Origin: Reclinomonas americana ATCC 50394
Lineage: Eukaryota > Jakobida > Jakobea > Jakobida
Length of the DNA stretch: 64,000 nt
Direction: 5' to 3'
Assembly (NCBI GenBank): GCA_048213135.1
Contig: PS015054.1
Location: 133,812 to 197,811, forward strand
Shown here in pieces: positions 48,921-59,438 of the stretch. The notes under the pieces are model-generated. The model saw only the letters and a list, made by a program, of their open reading frames with translations, searched no databases and was not told where the DNA came from. Positions within the stretch are counted from its first letter, which is position 1, and every line of letters starts with the position of its first letter. A program made the position numbers and the translations under genes.

Positions 48921-51896
48921 ATGCGACTGTCGTTGGATGATGTTGTGCCGGGTGCATCGCGGTGCGTGTGTGTGCTGGAGAGTGTGTGTGTGTGTGCCGA
49001 AGGGAGCTGATCTTCCGCGTGTGTCAGAACGATTGCCGATCAGGTGTTCACGTGCCCCGTGTGCCTCGACCTCGTGCAGGAGCCGTTTGTGTTGTGCCCG
49101 ACGCAGGTGAGGGCGGCAGTTTGTCGGTTTGTGTGCGTGGCGCTGCTCTCATGATGAATGATCTTTTTTTCACAGCAACATGTGATTTGCCGAGGTTTGC
49201 TCCGCGCCTCTCTCTCTTTCTCGCACGCTCGCTCCGTTGTAGTGCTGACACTGCCCTTGTAGATCACGTGCTGCACAGCGATGAGCAAGCGTGGGACGTG
49301 CGTGATCAGCACTCGCAGCGTCGCAACTGGTGCGGATGCGGCGTCGGTCAGGTGTCGCTGGAGGAGTCGGCTGTGCCGCCACTCATCGCCCGACAGTATG
49401 CCAACTTGCTGGTGAGGTGCCCGCGGCGCAACGAGCCGGAAGCCGGCAGTGGATGTACATTTGAGGGACCACTGCGCGAGTTTTGGAACAGTCATCGGCG
49501 ACTCGAGGATCACGATGATGGTGAGTGCTCGAGGTGGTGGTGGTGGGACTGGCGGCTCTGCTTTGGAGGGATGTGCCTGTGTTCAATCTACCACCTCTCT
49601 CTCTACGTGTGCAGTGGAGTTTGAGTGCCCGGTCTGTCAGTTGTCGTGCCCGGTGTCGCCGACGTATTGCACGTGGAGTGTGCGCGTGAATCGGGGCGCC
49701 GAGCGCGAAGAAGCACTGTCGACGCACGCGGCCTCGTGCCCGTTCCGCCAGGTGGAAGTCGATCTGCAGCAACTGCGCAGCGAGGTGCGGTGATCCTCGC
49801 TCCTGTCTCCTGCTGCTGCCTGTCTCTCTTCCTCAAAACACGATGGGTGCAGATGCACGATTTGCAAGTGCAATGGAGCGCCGCCGAGAAGGGTCACCAA
49901 GCGCGACTGACGCTGATTGAGCGGCAGCAGGCACAGCTGGCAATGATGTACGCACAACTCGATCGTGAGCAAGGCATGCGACTGTCGCTTCAACGCGAAC
50001 TGGGAGCTCTCCATCACCATCACCACCTCCACCAGCAACACCAGCAACACCAGCAGCACCAGCAACACCAGGAACAGCAACATCTGTTGCAGCAGCAGCG
50101 CGACTATCGCGGAATGGCGTATGCTCACGACGACGGCAGTGATCTGGAAGAGTGCATTGTGTGGCATCAGCACCGAGTGACAGGTGAGGAATGGAGAAGG
50201 AGAAGTCGAGAGATGAGGGAGAATTGTTTATCGAATACTTGCTGCAGCTCCACGCGGCTCCGCCATTGTGTTTGTCGCTCCAGCCACTCCGCCGCCAGCA
50301 GTTTCCGCAGCAGCAGCAGCTGCGGCGGCGGCTGCAGCAGCGGCGGCTGTTACTGCCTCGTCTCGACCATCGCCCAGGGAACGAGGGCAGTCGGCGGCGG
50401 CGGCGGCCACGGTTACCGCGGCCCTCGACACGGATCTGGAGCTGGGCATTGCTCGCAACTGGTCGCAAACACTTGCAGGCCCAAGTCGCCAGTCGCTGCG
50501 TTTCGCCCGCACCTCTGGTGCACTTATTGCTCCGCTGTTGCCGGCCGAGTGGACAGCGCTGCTCGAATCGTTGTGTTTTTTCTCGGACTGCGCCGCAGTT
50601 CACTGCTGTTGCTCACTCTGCCCCCTCATCCACGTCCACATAGTCTTCACATGCGGTCGCCATCCTCTTCCTCTTCTCCCTCGTCGTCATCAGCCTTGTC
50701 GTCGTCGTCGTCATCGTCGTCGTCGAGTTCTTCCGAAAACACCGCCCTCCGGGCCTTGCAACGGTGGTTCATTCCGGCGTCTGTTTCTGTGCGCGTGGTG
50801 GACGCACGCACTGATTTGTTTGACGGCGCACCACCGTCGACCATCGACGACATGTTTGGTCTGAAGGGAAGCGCGGAGATCTTTGAGAGTTGCGCACTTG
50901 CAGCAGCCTCGCTCGCCATATCCCCTCTGTGCTCACATTCGAGTGCAGGTCGCGGTGGACGCAGTGTGCTCGTTCCTCGCGATGCTGTTGACCTCGGGTG
51001 GGCGTTTGGCTGTCGGGCCACCGATCGCTTCTCTGTGGTGCGTCTCGTGGCACGTTGCATGCAGCATTCTGAGGAAGGGGGAGACACTCACGACATATAT
51101 TGCAGGTGGACTCGGGCGACGGATCGCTGCTGTCATCAGTGGTCCACATGCTGCTGCGCGGCGTGCACCAGCGCGCTGTAGACGACGGCGACGAGAGTGG
51201 GAGCGATCGGCAAGACGAGTGCGTTGTCGCTCTCCCACACGGCATCAATGCATTCGATCCGATGACGTGCTCTCGTGAGTACGCTCCCTCCATGCGCTCA
51301 CCCATCACCTCCGCGTGGACGCTCGTGTTTGGCGACTCCGTGCGCTCACTTCGACGCTTCGGCGAGGAGCAGTACGCCCAAGTCAGGGTTCGCAGTCACC
51401 ACCATAAGTGTCATCGACGATGACATGCTGACGCGTGCACACACACACAGAGTCTACCGCCACTGGCGCGCGAGAGTCACATGCGCCACTACTTCACCAA
51501 GCACTACTTCCAGCGTCGTGCCAGGTGCGTCAGCAGCTGCTGTCACTGAATCAATCGCTACGCACTCATCTCTCCGTCGACAGTCATCATCGTCGCGTCT
51601 TCATCGCCCTCGGCAGCGCCGCGATCCACGCCATCTTCCATCGCCTTCTCGACAGCAACCACGACAACAGCAACGATGGCGACGACGGCGACGACGATGC
51701 GGACGATCGGCGTGACATGGACACGGACGATGAGCGATCGACTTGTTCGTTGCATGGAACGGTCGTCGTGTGCGCTCCTTTCGATACGGCCGACTTTTTC
51801 CGGCAAAGCCGTGGCGCGTTGTCGCCGTCGGCAGAGCAGCTCGTCGACGCCTATCGCTTCTTTGCGCGACTTTTGTTGCCAGTGATTGAAAAATGA
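48921..51896 (+). CDS. RING / TRAF-type zinc-finger protein (probable E3 ligase)
   Basis: ATG 48921 (MRLSLDDVVPGAS). The second exon holds the first RING half, VFTCPVCLDLVQEPFVLCPT. A 19-nt micro-exon (about 49177-49195) adds QHVICR, and the next exon continues DHVLHSDEQAWDV, with Cys/His spacing looser than a standard RING. TRAF-type fingers follow: LVRCPRRNE, GCTFEGPLREFWNSHR, then FECPVCQLSCPVSP and HAASCPFRQVEV. A coiled coil (VEVDLQQLRSEV, LTLIERQQAQLAMMYAQLD) carries a His/Gln-rich repeat and a poly-Ala run (about 50290-50345). After a possible 30-nt intron (about 50570-50599) comes a poly-Ser segment, ALRALQRWFIPASVSVRVVD and a helical C-terminus ending FFARLLLPVIEK. The last third is unrecognised and might be a separate gene starting at ATG 50652, but the frames join in phase. 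Confidence 0.62.
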
Positions 51897-52437
51897 AATT
51901 TTGTGAATCGTTCCCTCAATTTGGTTGGGGTTATCCTTGCGCGTGCTCTGCGTCGGTGTCTTTCTGGTGAGTGCGTACGGCCTAGCGTACGCCTACATAC
52001 ACACGCATACGTTCACAGAGAGTTGCATGCACGTTTGTCATGTTCGCGAGTGTGTGTGAATCAGAGTAGTGGCGCGTGCGTGCGTGTGCTTTCGCCACAT
52101 GCAACTCGTGTGTGTACGAACATGTGTGTGTATGTCTGTATGCGCGTGTGTGCGGGCGAGTGCAGGAGTGGGCGTTGTTGTTGTGTGCGTGCGTGTTGGT
52201 GTGTAACGAATCTGCGCGCCATCAGCCATCACTTCTTCGTTTTCTTTTTTGCACGTTGTCCACGCGTTGTCGCGTGTTGCACGGTTGTCTTCTGTGTCTG
52301 TGTGTGCATGTACGCACGCACATTGAGAGAGAAAGAGAGAAGTGTGTGCAGTTGTTTTTTGGTTGACGTGTGAATCGCAAGACCGAATCGTCGCTGATTG
52401 CATTCAACACAGAGAAAAAAGTAACGACAACAGCAGC
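51897..52437. other. 541-bp GT-rich intergenic region before AIR9
   Basis: Mostly TGTGTGCG-type sequence (about 51990-52330) with a GAGAGAAAGAGAGAAG patch. Nothing coding joins the AIR9 start at 52438. It presumably holds the 3' end of the RING gene and the AIR9 promoter. No RNA gene is recognised. Confidence 0.5.
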
Positions 52438-55400
52438 ATGTCGGCGGTGGGACGCTCGCGAGGTGCGTCATGCGTCTCACTCGTCGCTCATGCACACTTT
52501 GCCTCAAAAATTTGTGTGTGTGTGTTGTCGTGCAGTTGCCAGTGGCACCACAAGCAAGCGTGCCGCACGAAAGTTGCGCCATGCACGCTCTCTCTCCACG
52601 CACGCGCACACGCACGTGTCTTGCCATTGTTGCTGACGCCCTCTCCCCCCTCCTCTCTCTCCTCTGTGACACAGTGGCGAGGCAGCACAGCAAGCCGCGC
52701 GACCGAGCCGTAACGGCGCGGCGGCGGCTGCAGCTGCCAATACGTATGAGGACGACGAGGGATTGAGTGACGAGGATGAGGGTTCACCGCAACGCAGCCC
52801 GCCACAACACGCCGTGCGGCGGCCGGGCAGCGCCACACGCCAGAACGTGGGCTCGTCGGGTGTGGGCAGCGGGTGCGTGACATGTCTCTCTCCCTGCGCG
52901 TGTGTGTGTTTCCCGCCCTCTCATTCTCGTAATTCGCAGACGCAAAGGTGCTGCTTCGGCGGCGGCGGCGTCGGCACAACGACCCGAGTCTGCATCGTCG
53001 GAGTCGCGCACACCGCGTCTGTACCGTGTGCACACGCCGGTGGCGTTCTCGGAGGAGAGCTTTGCCGACGACTTTTCGTACATCACCAGCGGCGCGGCTC
53101 ACCGACCGTCGAAGCTCGACTTTGAGACCATCAAGCCTGTCGATGGACGTGTCACGTTGAACGGCAGGAGGTGTGTGACTGTTGTCGTGTGTGCTTGTCG
53201 GGAGAGAGTGTGCTGATTTTTTGTGGACGACGTACAGCATCAAGCAGTTTGGCGAAGTCGTGCAGCTGAAGCGCGTGCTCTACCTGTACCTGCGCGACAA
53301 CCTCATCAACTCGTTCTTCGACATTGTGCTGTACCCGAAGCTCAAGATCTTGGATCTGTCGGGCAACCACATCGAGTCGTTCGACTCGTTCCCGTCGCTG
53401 CCGAATCTGCGCCAGCTGTACATGGACAGCAACTGCCTGGAGAACCTCAATGGCCTGCCGCCGCTGCGCCGCCTCGAGGTGCTCTCGCTGTCGCACAACT
53501 TTTTGCAGGACTTTGAGGTTGGTCGCTCGCCACCGGCCCCTCCCCGTCTCCTCCCACGCTAATCGACAAAAATAACAGGGCTTCCCCGACCTGCCGTCGC
53601 TGTCGGTCATCGCCTTTGGTCACAACCGCATCAAGTCGCTGCGCGGATTCCCGTTGTCGCGCAACCTGACCACGGCATTTGTTGCCGGCAACCCGATCTG
53701 CGAGCAGATGAAGCACTGGCGCATTGCGTTGATGATTGCCGCCGGCCCGTCTCTGAAGCGCATCGACGACACCGATGTCAGCGAAGAGGAGCTCGCCACC
53801 TTCCAGCAGGTTGGTCTCTCTCTCTCTCTCTCTCTCTTTCACGTCTATTTGGTCATACTCACGATGTCTGCTCCACTCGCGCAGTTGGGTGCCAAGGCAC
53901 AGTACTGCATCCGCGAGGGCATGGCACTGCCGGACGAGTTCGGCAATGAGCTGGAGGAGCAGATGACGGAGTACTTGGAGCAGGTGCAGCGTGAGCGCAC
54001 CGAGCACCGCTCGGTGTACGTCACCACGTCCCGCTTCTTGCACGATCCGCGCCCGTTCCCGCTGCCGCACAATGAGAACTTGCACCGCGAGGGCGACGAC
54101 ATTGTGTTCAACCTGGCCATGGTGCACAACAACTTGGAGGAGCGCGAGTTCTACTCGTCGCATGTGCAGAGCATCTCCATCACGTACGCCGGACAGGCGA
54201 CCAGCGTGGCGGTGTTTGGCACCTTCAACCAGTTTAGCGAGGGTCTTCCGCTCATCCGCACCGGCGACGACACCTGGGCTGCTGTGCTGTACCTGACGCC
54301 TGGCACCTACTACTACTACTTTATGGTCGACGAGGATCAGCGCACGCTGGACTACGGCCGTGAGTCGATGCGCCTGCCGGAGGAGCTGGCCGTCAATGGT
54401 GACCGCCCCGCGTGCCACAAGATCGACGTCGAGTTCATTGCGGAGACCATGCAAGGTACGCCATTTTTTCTCTTTTGTTTGCATACACACAGCCAGGGCC
54501 TTCTCCTCATCGACGTATGACAGGCGACCAATCGTTTGGTGCTGAGCGCGGTCTCGGCTACTTTGCCTTTGAGTGGTACCGCTCGGACGACGAGCTGCAG
54601 TTTGTGCGCATTGCCGACTGCGAGAGCTCGCCGGTGTACACGTTCCGCCACGAGGACATTGGTCGCTGGATCATGGGCAAGTGCGTTCCGTTTGATGTGG
54701 AAGGCCGCCCACACAATGCGGCGATTGCCATTTCGCGTCGTGTGGACCCAGGTCAGTCTCACAGTGCCGGCGGCATGTATGTATGTTGCATGATTGCTAA
54801 CAGCACCCTTTCCCCCTCTTTGTGTGTGTAGGTCTCCCCGAGTGCATCTCGGTGCGCGTGGACAACCTGTCGGTCGTTGACCCGGCCACTGGCTTCTCGT
54901 ACAACAAGCGCCGCACGGCGTCTGACGAGCCGCGCGAGGGTGACACTGTTGGTGTCTTCTCCGAGTACTTTGGTGGCCTGGAGGGCGACTCGCTGATCCG
55001 CTGGTACCGCATGGAGCACGACGGCTCGGTGAGGCTTTGTGTGTGGAATATAGCTCTTTCTTGTTTGTCGACGTCGCCACTCACACTTGCGCAGGAGACA
55101 CTGGTGTCGGAGGAGAGTGACCACGTGCTGATGTTTGACGACGTGGGCCACCGCTACCGCGTCGAGTTCATCCCCGTGCGCGACGACGGCACCCACGGAG
55201 CACCGCGCGACACGTCGTTCTTTGTTGGCCCGGCTGCACCGCGCATCCAGAACCTCCAGCTTGTCGGCGACTTGGTCGAGAACTCGGAGATTGCGCTGCA
55301 GTACGACTACTTTGGCGGTGTGGAGGGCGAGAGTCTGTTCTGGTGGTACCGCCAGAAGCAGATTAATGCCGGCGACACCAATGGTGGATACGAGTGCCGC

Positions 55401-58400
55401 GCCTTTGGCCGCTCGGCTCGCTACGCTCTCACTGTCGACGATGTGGGCTGCCGCATCATGGCTGTCTGCAAGCCGCAGAACAGTGAAGGTTTGCTTCGTG
55501 TTTGTGGATATATATATATGTTGCGTGGTGGATTCCTTGTTCCTCACGCCCTCATTTTTTGCTTTTTCACAGGCATGTACGGTCCGATTTGCATGTGCGT
55601 GAGCGAGGTGCCGGTGGCACCCGACATGCCGGTGCTGCAAGACCTGCAGATGCTCGGCGAGTGCATGGAGGGCCGCTCTCTCTGGATGGAGTACGTCTAC
55701 AAGGGTGGTCGCGAGGGCAACACTCGCTTCCAGTGGTGCCACGTGGAGAATGGCGGTGCCGACTGGGTGCCGATTGAGGGTGCCACCGATCGGGTGCGTC
55801 TCCGTCAGTCTCTTCCTTCCCCTGTCCGCTGCGTCTGCTCATGCTCTCTTTCTTCCTTTCCTCCGCCGCCCGCCAGACGTACACACCGACCGCGAGCGAC
55901 GTCAACAAGGTGATGGGTGTGCGTGTGGTCGCCGTCCGTGACGACGGTGCGCAGGGCGACGCCATGTACGGCGTCTCGTCGGAGATCCCGGTGTCGGGTG
56001 GTGTGCCGGAGGTGGTCTCGATGAACGTCGAGGGCGAGTGGGTGGAGGGCGCCACTGTGCGCATCTTGCACACGTACCGCGGCGGCAACGAGGGCAACTC
56101 GATGTACCGCTGGGGACGCATGGTTCGTCGCCGTCATATGAGTGTGAGCGCACAGCGATGGACTGGCGCCTCATTCTCTCTTGTCTTCGCAGCGCTTGGT
56201 GCCGGGTGCGCAGGAGGTGGTCGACCCGATTCCGAGTGTCGGCGACTTCTCACCCGACAACTACTTGTACCGCCTCACACTCGAGGATGTCGGCAAGTCG
56301 ATCACTGTCGAGTGCAAGCCGGTGCGCGAGGATGGTGCCACGGGCACCATCATGGCCGTGGAGAGCCCAGTGCCAGTGCAGCCGGGCGAGCCGTCCATCC
56401 GCAACTTGGCTATCTCTGGCGAGTTGAAGGAGGGCAGCGAGCTGTCGTGCTCCTACAACTACTGGGGCGGCTACGAGGGCAACTCCAAGTTCCAGTGGAA
56501 GAGAGTTGAGTGCTCTCTCTCTTTGTGGTGTGCATGCTTCTTTGTGGTCAGTTGCTGACGACTCTTGCGCGTCACACACACAGATCAGGGGCGGCCGTGA
56601 GCAGAGCATTGGCGGTGCCACTCGTCGCAAGTACAAGATCACCTCGGAGGATGCCGACGCCATTCTGGCCGTGTCTGTGTGCCCAGTGCGCTCTGACGGC
56701 CGTGAGGGCGAGTGGGCGACTGCACAGCTTGACGCCAGCGTGAAGATCGAGGCGGCACCACCATCGGGCTCCATTGTGTACCTGAACGACGCCGCTCGCG
56801 AGGGTGACATGCTGCAGCCGGAGACCGATTACGAGGGCGGTGCGGAGGGTCGCCACATTTTCCAGTGGTTCCGTCGCACCGGTGCTGGCGGCAACCCCGT
56901 GCGTGTGGCCGACACCAAGGACTACCGTGTCACCACTGACGACGTTGGCGCCGACCTCATCTTCCAGTACACCCCAGTGCGCAGCGACGGTCGTCGCGGC
57001 CAGATGGTGTCGGAGACCATTCGCAACATTGAGCCTTGTTGCGTCTTGTCGCGGAATGGGATTGTTTCTGTGTTTAGCAAGGAGGACGCTGAACTCTGTC
57101 TTGTTTGCACACAGCACACCCGGTTATCCACGACCTGCGCGTGGTGGGCGACACATCAGAAGGCGGTATTCTCCGCGCCCAAGCCTCATATCATGGTGGT
57201 GAGTCGCAGCTCCACATTTCCGCCGTTGTCTTTTTATCAATTGTTCACTCTTGTGCTGCTGCTACAGGCGTGGAGAAGAACTCGACAATCAGGTGGTTCC
57301 GCGTCGAGGGCTCTCGACGGACGTTGGTCGGCGAAGGCCGGTGAGTTGATGTGCAGTGACCACACTCTATTTTTCCGTCAATGACTGTCGTTCTCACTGA
57401 ACCACACAGCGAGTACCATGTGGTACTGGACGATTTGGGCACCACCATCGAGTGCGAGTACACTCCGCGGAGAAGCGACGGCAAGACTGGCGAGCCCAAG
57501 GTTTGCGAGTGTGTGTGTGACTTGGGCGGCGTGTTTTGTCCACAGCACTCACGATGCCTGCCACGCAGCGCACCTCCATTGGTCCGATTGCTGCGCCGCA
57601 GCCTGTTGCCTCTCAGGTGCGCCTCGCCGGCCAAGCGGCCGAGGATGGTGTGCTGAATGGCTCAGCGGTGTATTCGGGTGGTGAGTACGTGGGTGTCTGC
57701 GGTTCGTGTTCATGTGTGATGCTGACTAACGCTATTTATGCGGAACGAACGACAGGTCGCGAGGGACGCAGCCTGCACAAGTGGTACCGTGTGGGTCGCA
57801 ACAATGCACGTACCGAGGTGCAGGGCAACGGCAACTCGTACGCCATTCAGTTGCAAGACATTGGCAACCGCATGATGTACGAGTTCACTCCGGTGAGGAG
57901 CGATGGCGTGGCTGGCGAGCCTGTTGCGGTGCTGTCCGACGTGATTCGCGCTGGACCACCGCGGATTCAGAATGTGCGCCTGACCACGGCTGGTGGCGCT
58001 GCATCGTCGAGTGAGGTACGTTTTTGAGGAACTCTATACGTATGTGCGCTTGCGTGTGTGTGCTAAACAAAACATGCTGTGTTTATCAGTTGATTGTCGG
58101 CGCTGTCGGTCGTGCGTTGACTGTGGTCGGCGACTTTGTCGGTGGCGCACCGGGTCAGCACCAGTACACATGGAAGCGCTCGGTCGATGGCCGGCGGTTT
58201 GATGCGATTCGCGGTGCGACAGCCAACACGTACACACCGACTGCCGATGACGTCAACTGCCTCATCTCGGCCACGATTGTGCCGCGCAACTCGGAGAATG
58301 TGTCTGGCGAGGCCGTCTCCAGCAACGCTGTGTACATCAACATTGATGCCCGCACTCGCGATGCGATTCGCACTGCCATTGTTGAGGGCACCACGATGCT

Positions 58401-59045
58401 GTACGTGTCGGATGCCGGTGCCGAGCGCAAGGTGAGGCTGGCTGGTGGAGAGTGACTTTTTTGTATGATTGTGCGCAATGCTAAACATCCTTCTGCAGAT
58501 TCTGTTGGCTCGCAAGAACATCAAGCTGAAGGAGGGTGGCAGCGGCCGTCGCACGGAGACCAAGGACGTGTGGGGCGAGGCCACTGTGGAGGTGTTGGTG
58601 GATCCGGCGGATGAGAGAACATTTACGCTGCGTCTTCCGGCCCAAAAGGACTCGGGCATTCACCGCATGCAGGCTCGCGATCGCGCCCAGCGTGATTTGG
58701 TGGTGCTCACTGTCCGTGCCTTCTTGGGCTTTGGCTCGGTGAGTGAGAGGTGGAAACAAGCAGAAGAAAAAAGACAAGTGCCCCCTGGCTCACATTTGCG
58801 TGCATTTTTTGTTTTTTGCGTAGGATGCGTTGGACACGGTGCTGAACCGACTCGATGCCGGCAAGACCTGGTCGAATGCAAGGTCGGCCAACGTGGCGCA
58901 GGCTCTGACGGCCGAGATTTTCCCCGATGCCCGCGGTGCGTCTGCCAAGGTCACCACCACCCCGCTGACTTTTGCTGGCAAGTCCGAGAGCTGGATTCTC
59001 GCCGTCAAGCTTCTCAAGAACCTGCAGGACACAGTGCCTGTTTAA
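52438..59045 (+). CDS. AIR9: AIR9-like microtubule-associated protein with CBM48-like module
   Basis: ATG 52438 (MSAVGRSR) splices twice in phase to a basic Ser/Ala-rich N-terminus. Leucine-rich repeats follow (53260-53720): VLYLYLRDNLINSFF, LKILDLSGNHIESF, LRQLYMDSNCLENL and LEVLSLSHNFLQDF. Next comes an E-set/CBM48-like module (about 54160-54420) with TSVAVFGTFNQFSEGLPLI and AAVLYLTPGTYYYYFMVDED. Then nine or ten A9 repeats (54530-58340), each with GG-EG, a W-Y/F-R strand, a Y-x-x-T-x-D-D-V turn and P-V-R-x-DG; examples are YFGGLEGDSLIRWYR and GATANTYTPTADDVN. The C-terminal block RDLVVLTVRAFLGFG ends at 59045. Plant AIR9 (about 1,700 residues, similar here) marks the preprophase band and new cross-wall site; kinetoplastid versions are cytoskeletal. 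Confidence 0.9.
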
Positions 59046-59357
59046 ACAGAGGCGCAGACCATGTCTGCTGCTTGGCACGTGCTGTGTGTCTGGAATGGTG
59101 CTTTGGTCTGTGTGTGTGTGTGCGTGCTCTTTGTCGCCATGTTTTGTTTTCTGAGGGGCCGTCGCCTGCGACAACCTCTCTTCTCTCTCCCTCTTTTGCA
59201 AGAAAATTTGAGCGGGTATCTCAGTCGCTCGTCTCCCTTTTGTCTCTTTTTTCCTGGCGATGTCAGTACAGAATCGTGCGTTTTATCACCACTGCTCTCT
59301 CTACTTGCACGACTGCACTTCATTGTCGCCATTTTGCGCGCGCACGCGAGTGTCGAA
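59046..59357. other. 312-bp convergent 3' region, AIR9 / PAT1
   Basis: GT-rich and pyrimidine-rich sequence between opposed stop codons. It presumably holds both 3' untranslated regions. No AATAAA-type signal stands out. Confidence 0.5.
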
Positions 59358-59404
59358 TCAAAACACAGGTCGGCCACCACTTGCCCCTCCTCCGGCGTAG
59401 TATC

Positions 59405-59438
<34 letters not shown>

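Noticed and set aside
49625-51181. 518-codon uninterrupted plus frame
   Set aside because: Mixed frame: only the coiled-coil/His-Gln part and the poly-Ser part belong to the RING/TRAF protein. The stretch between reads Ala-rich sequence out of frame.
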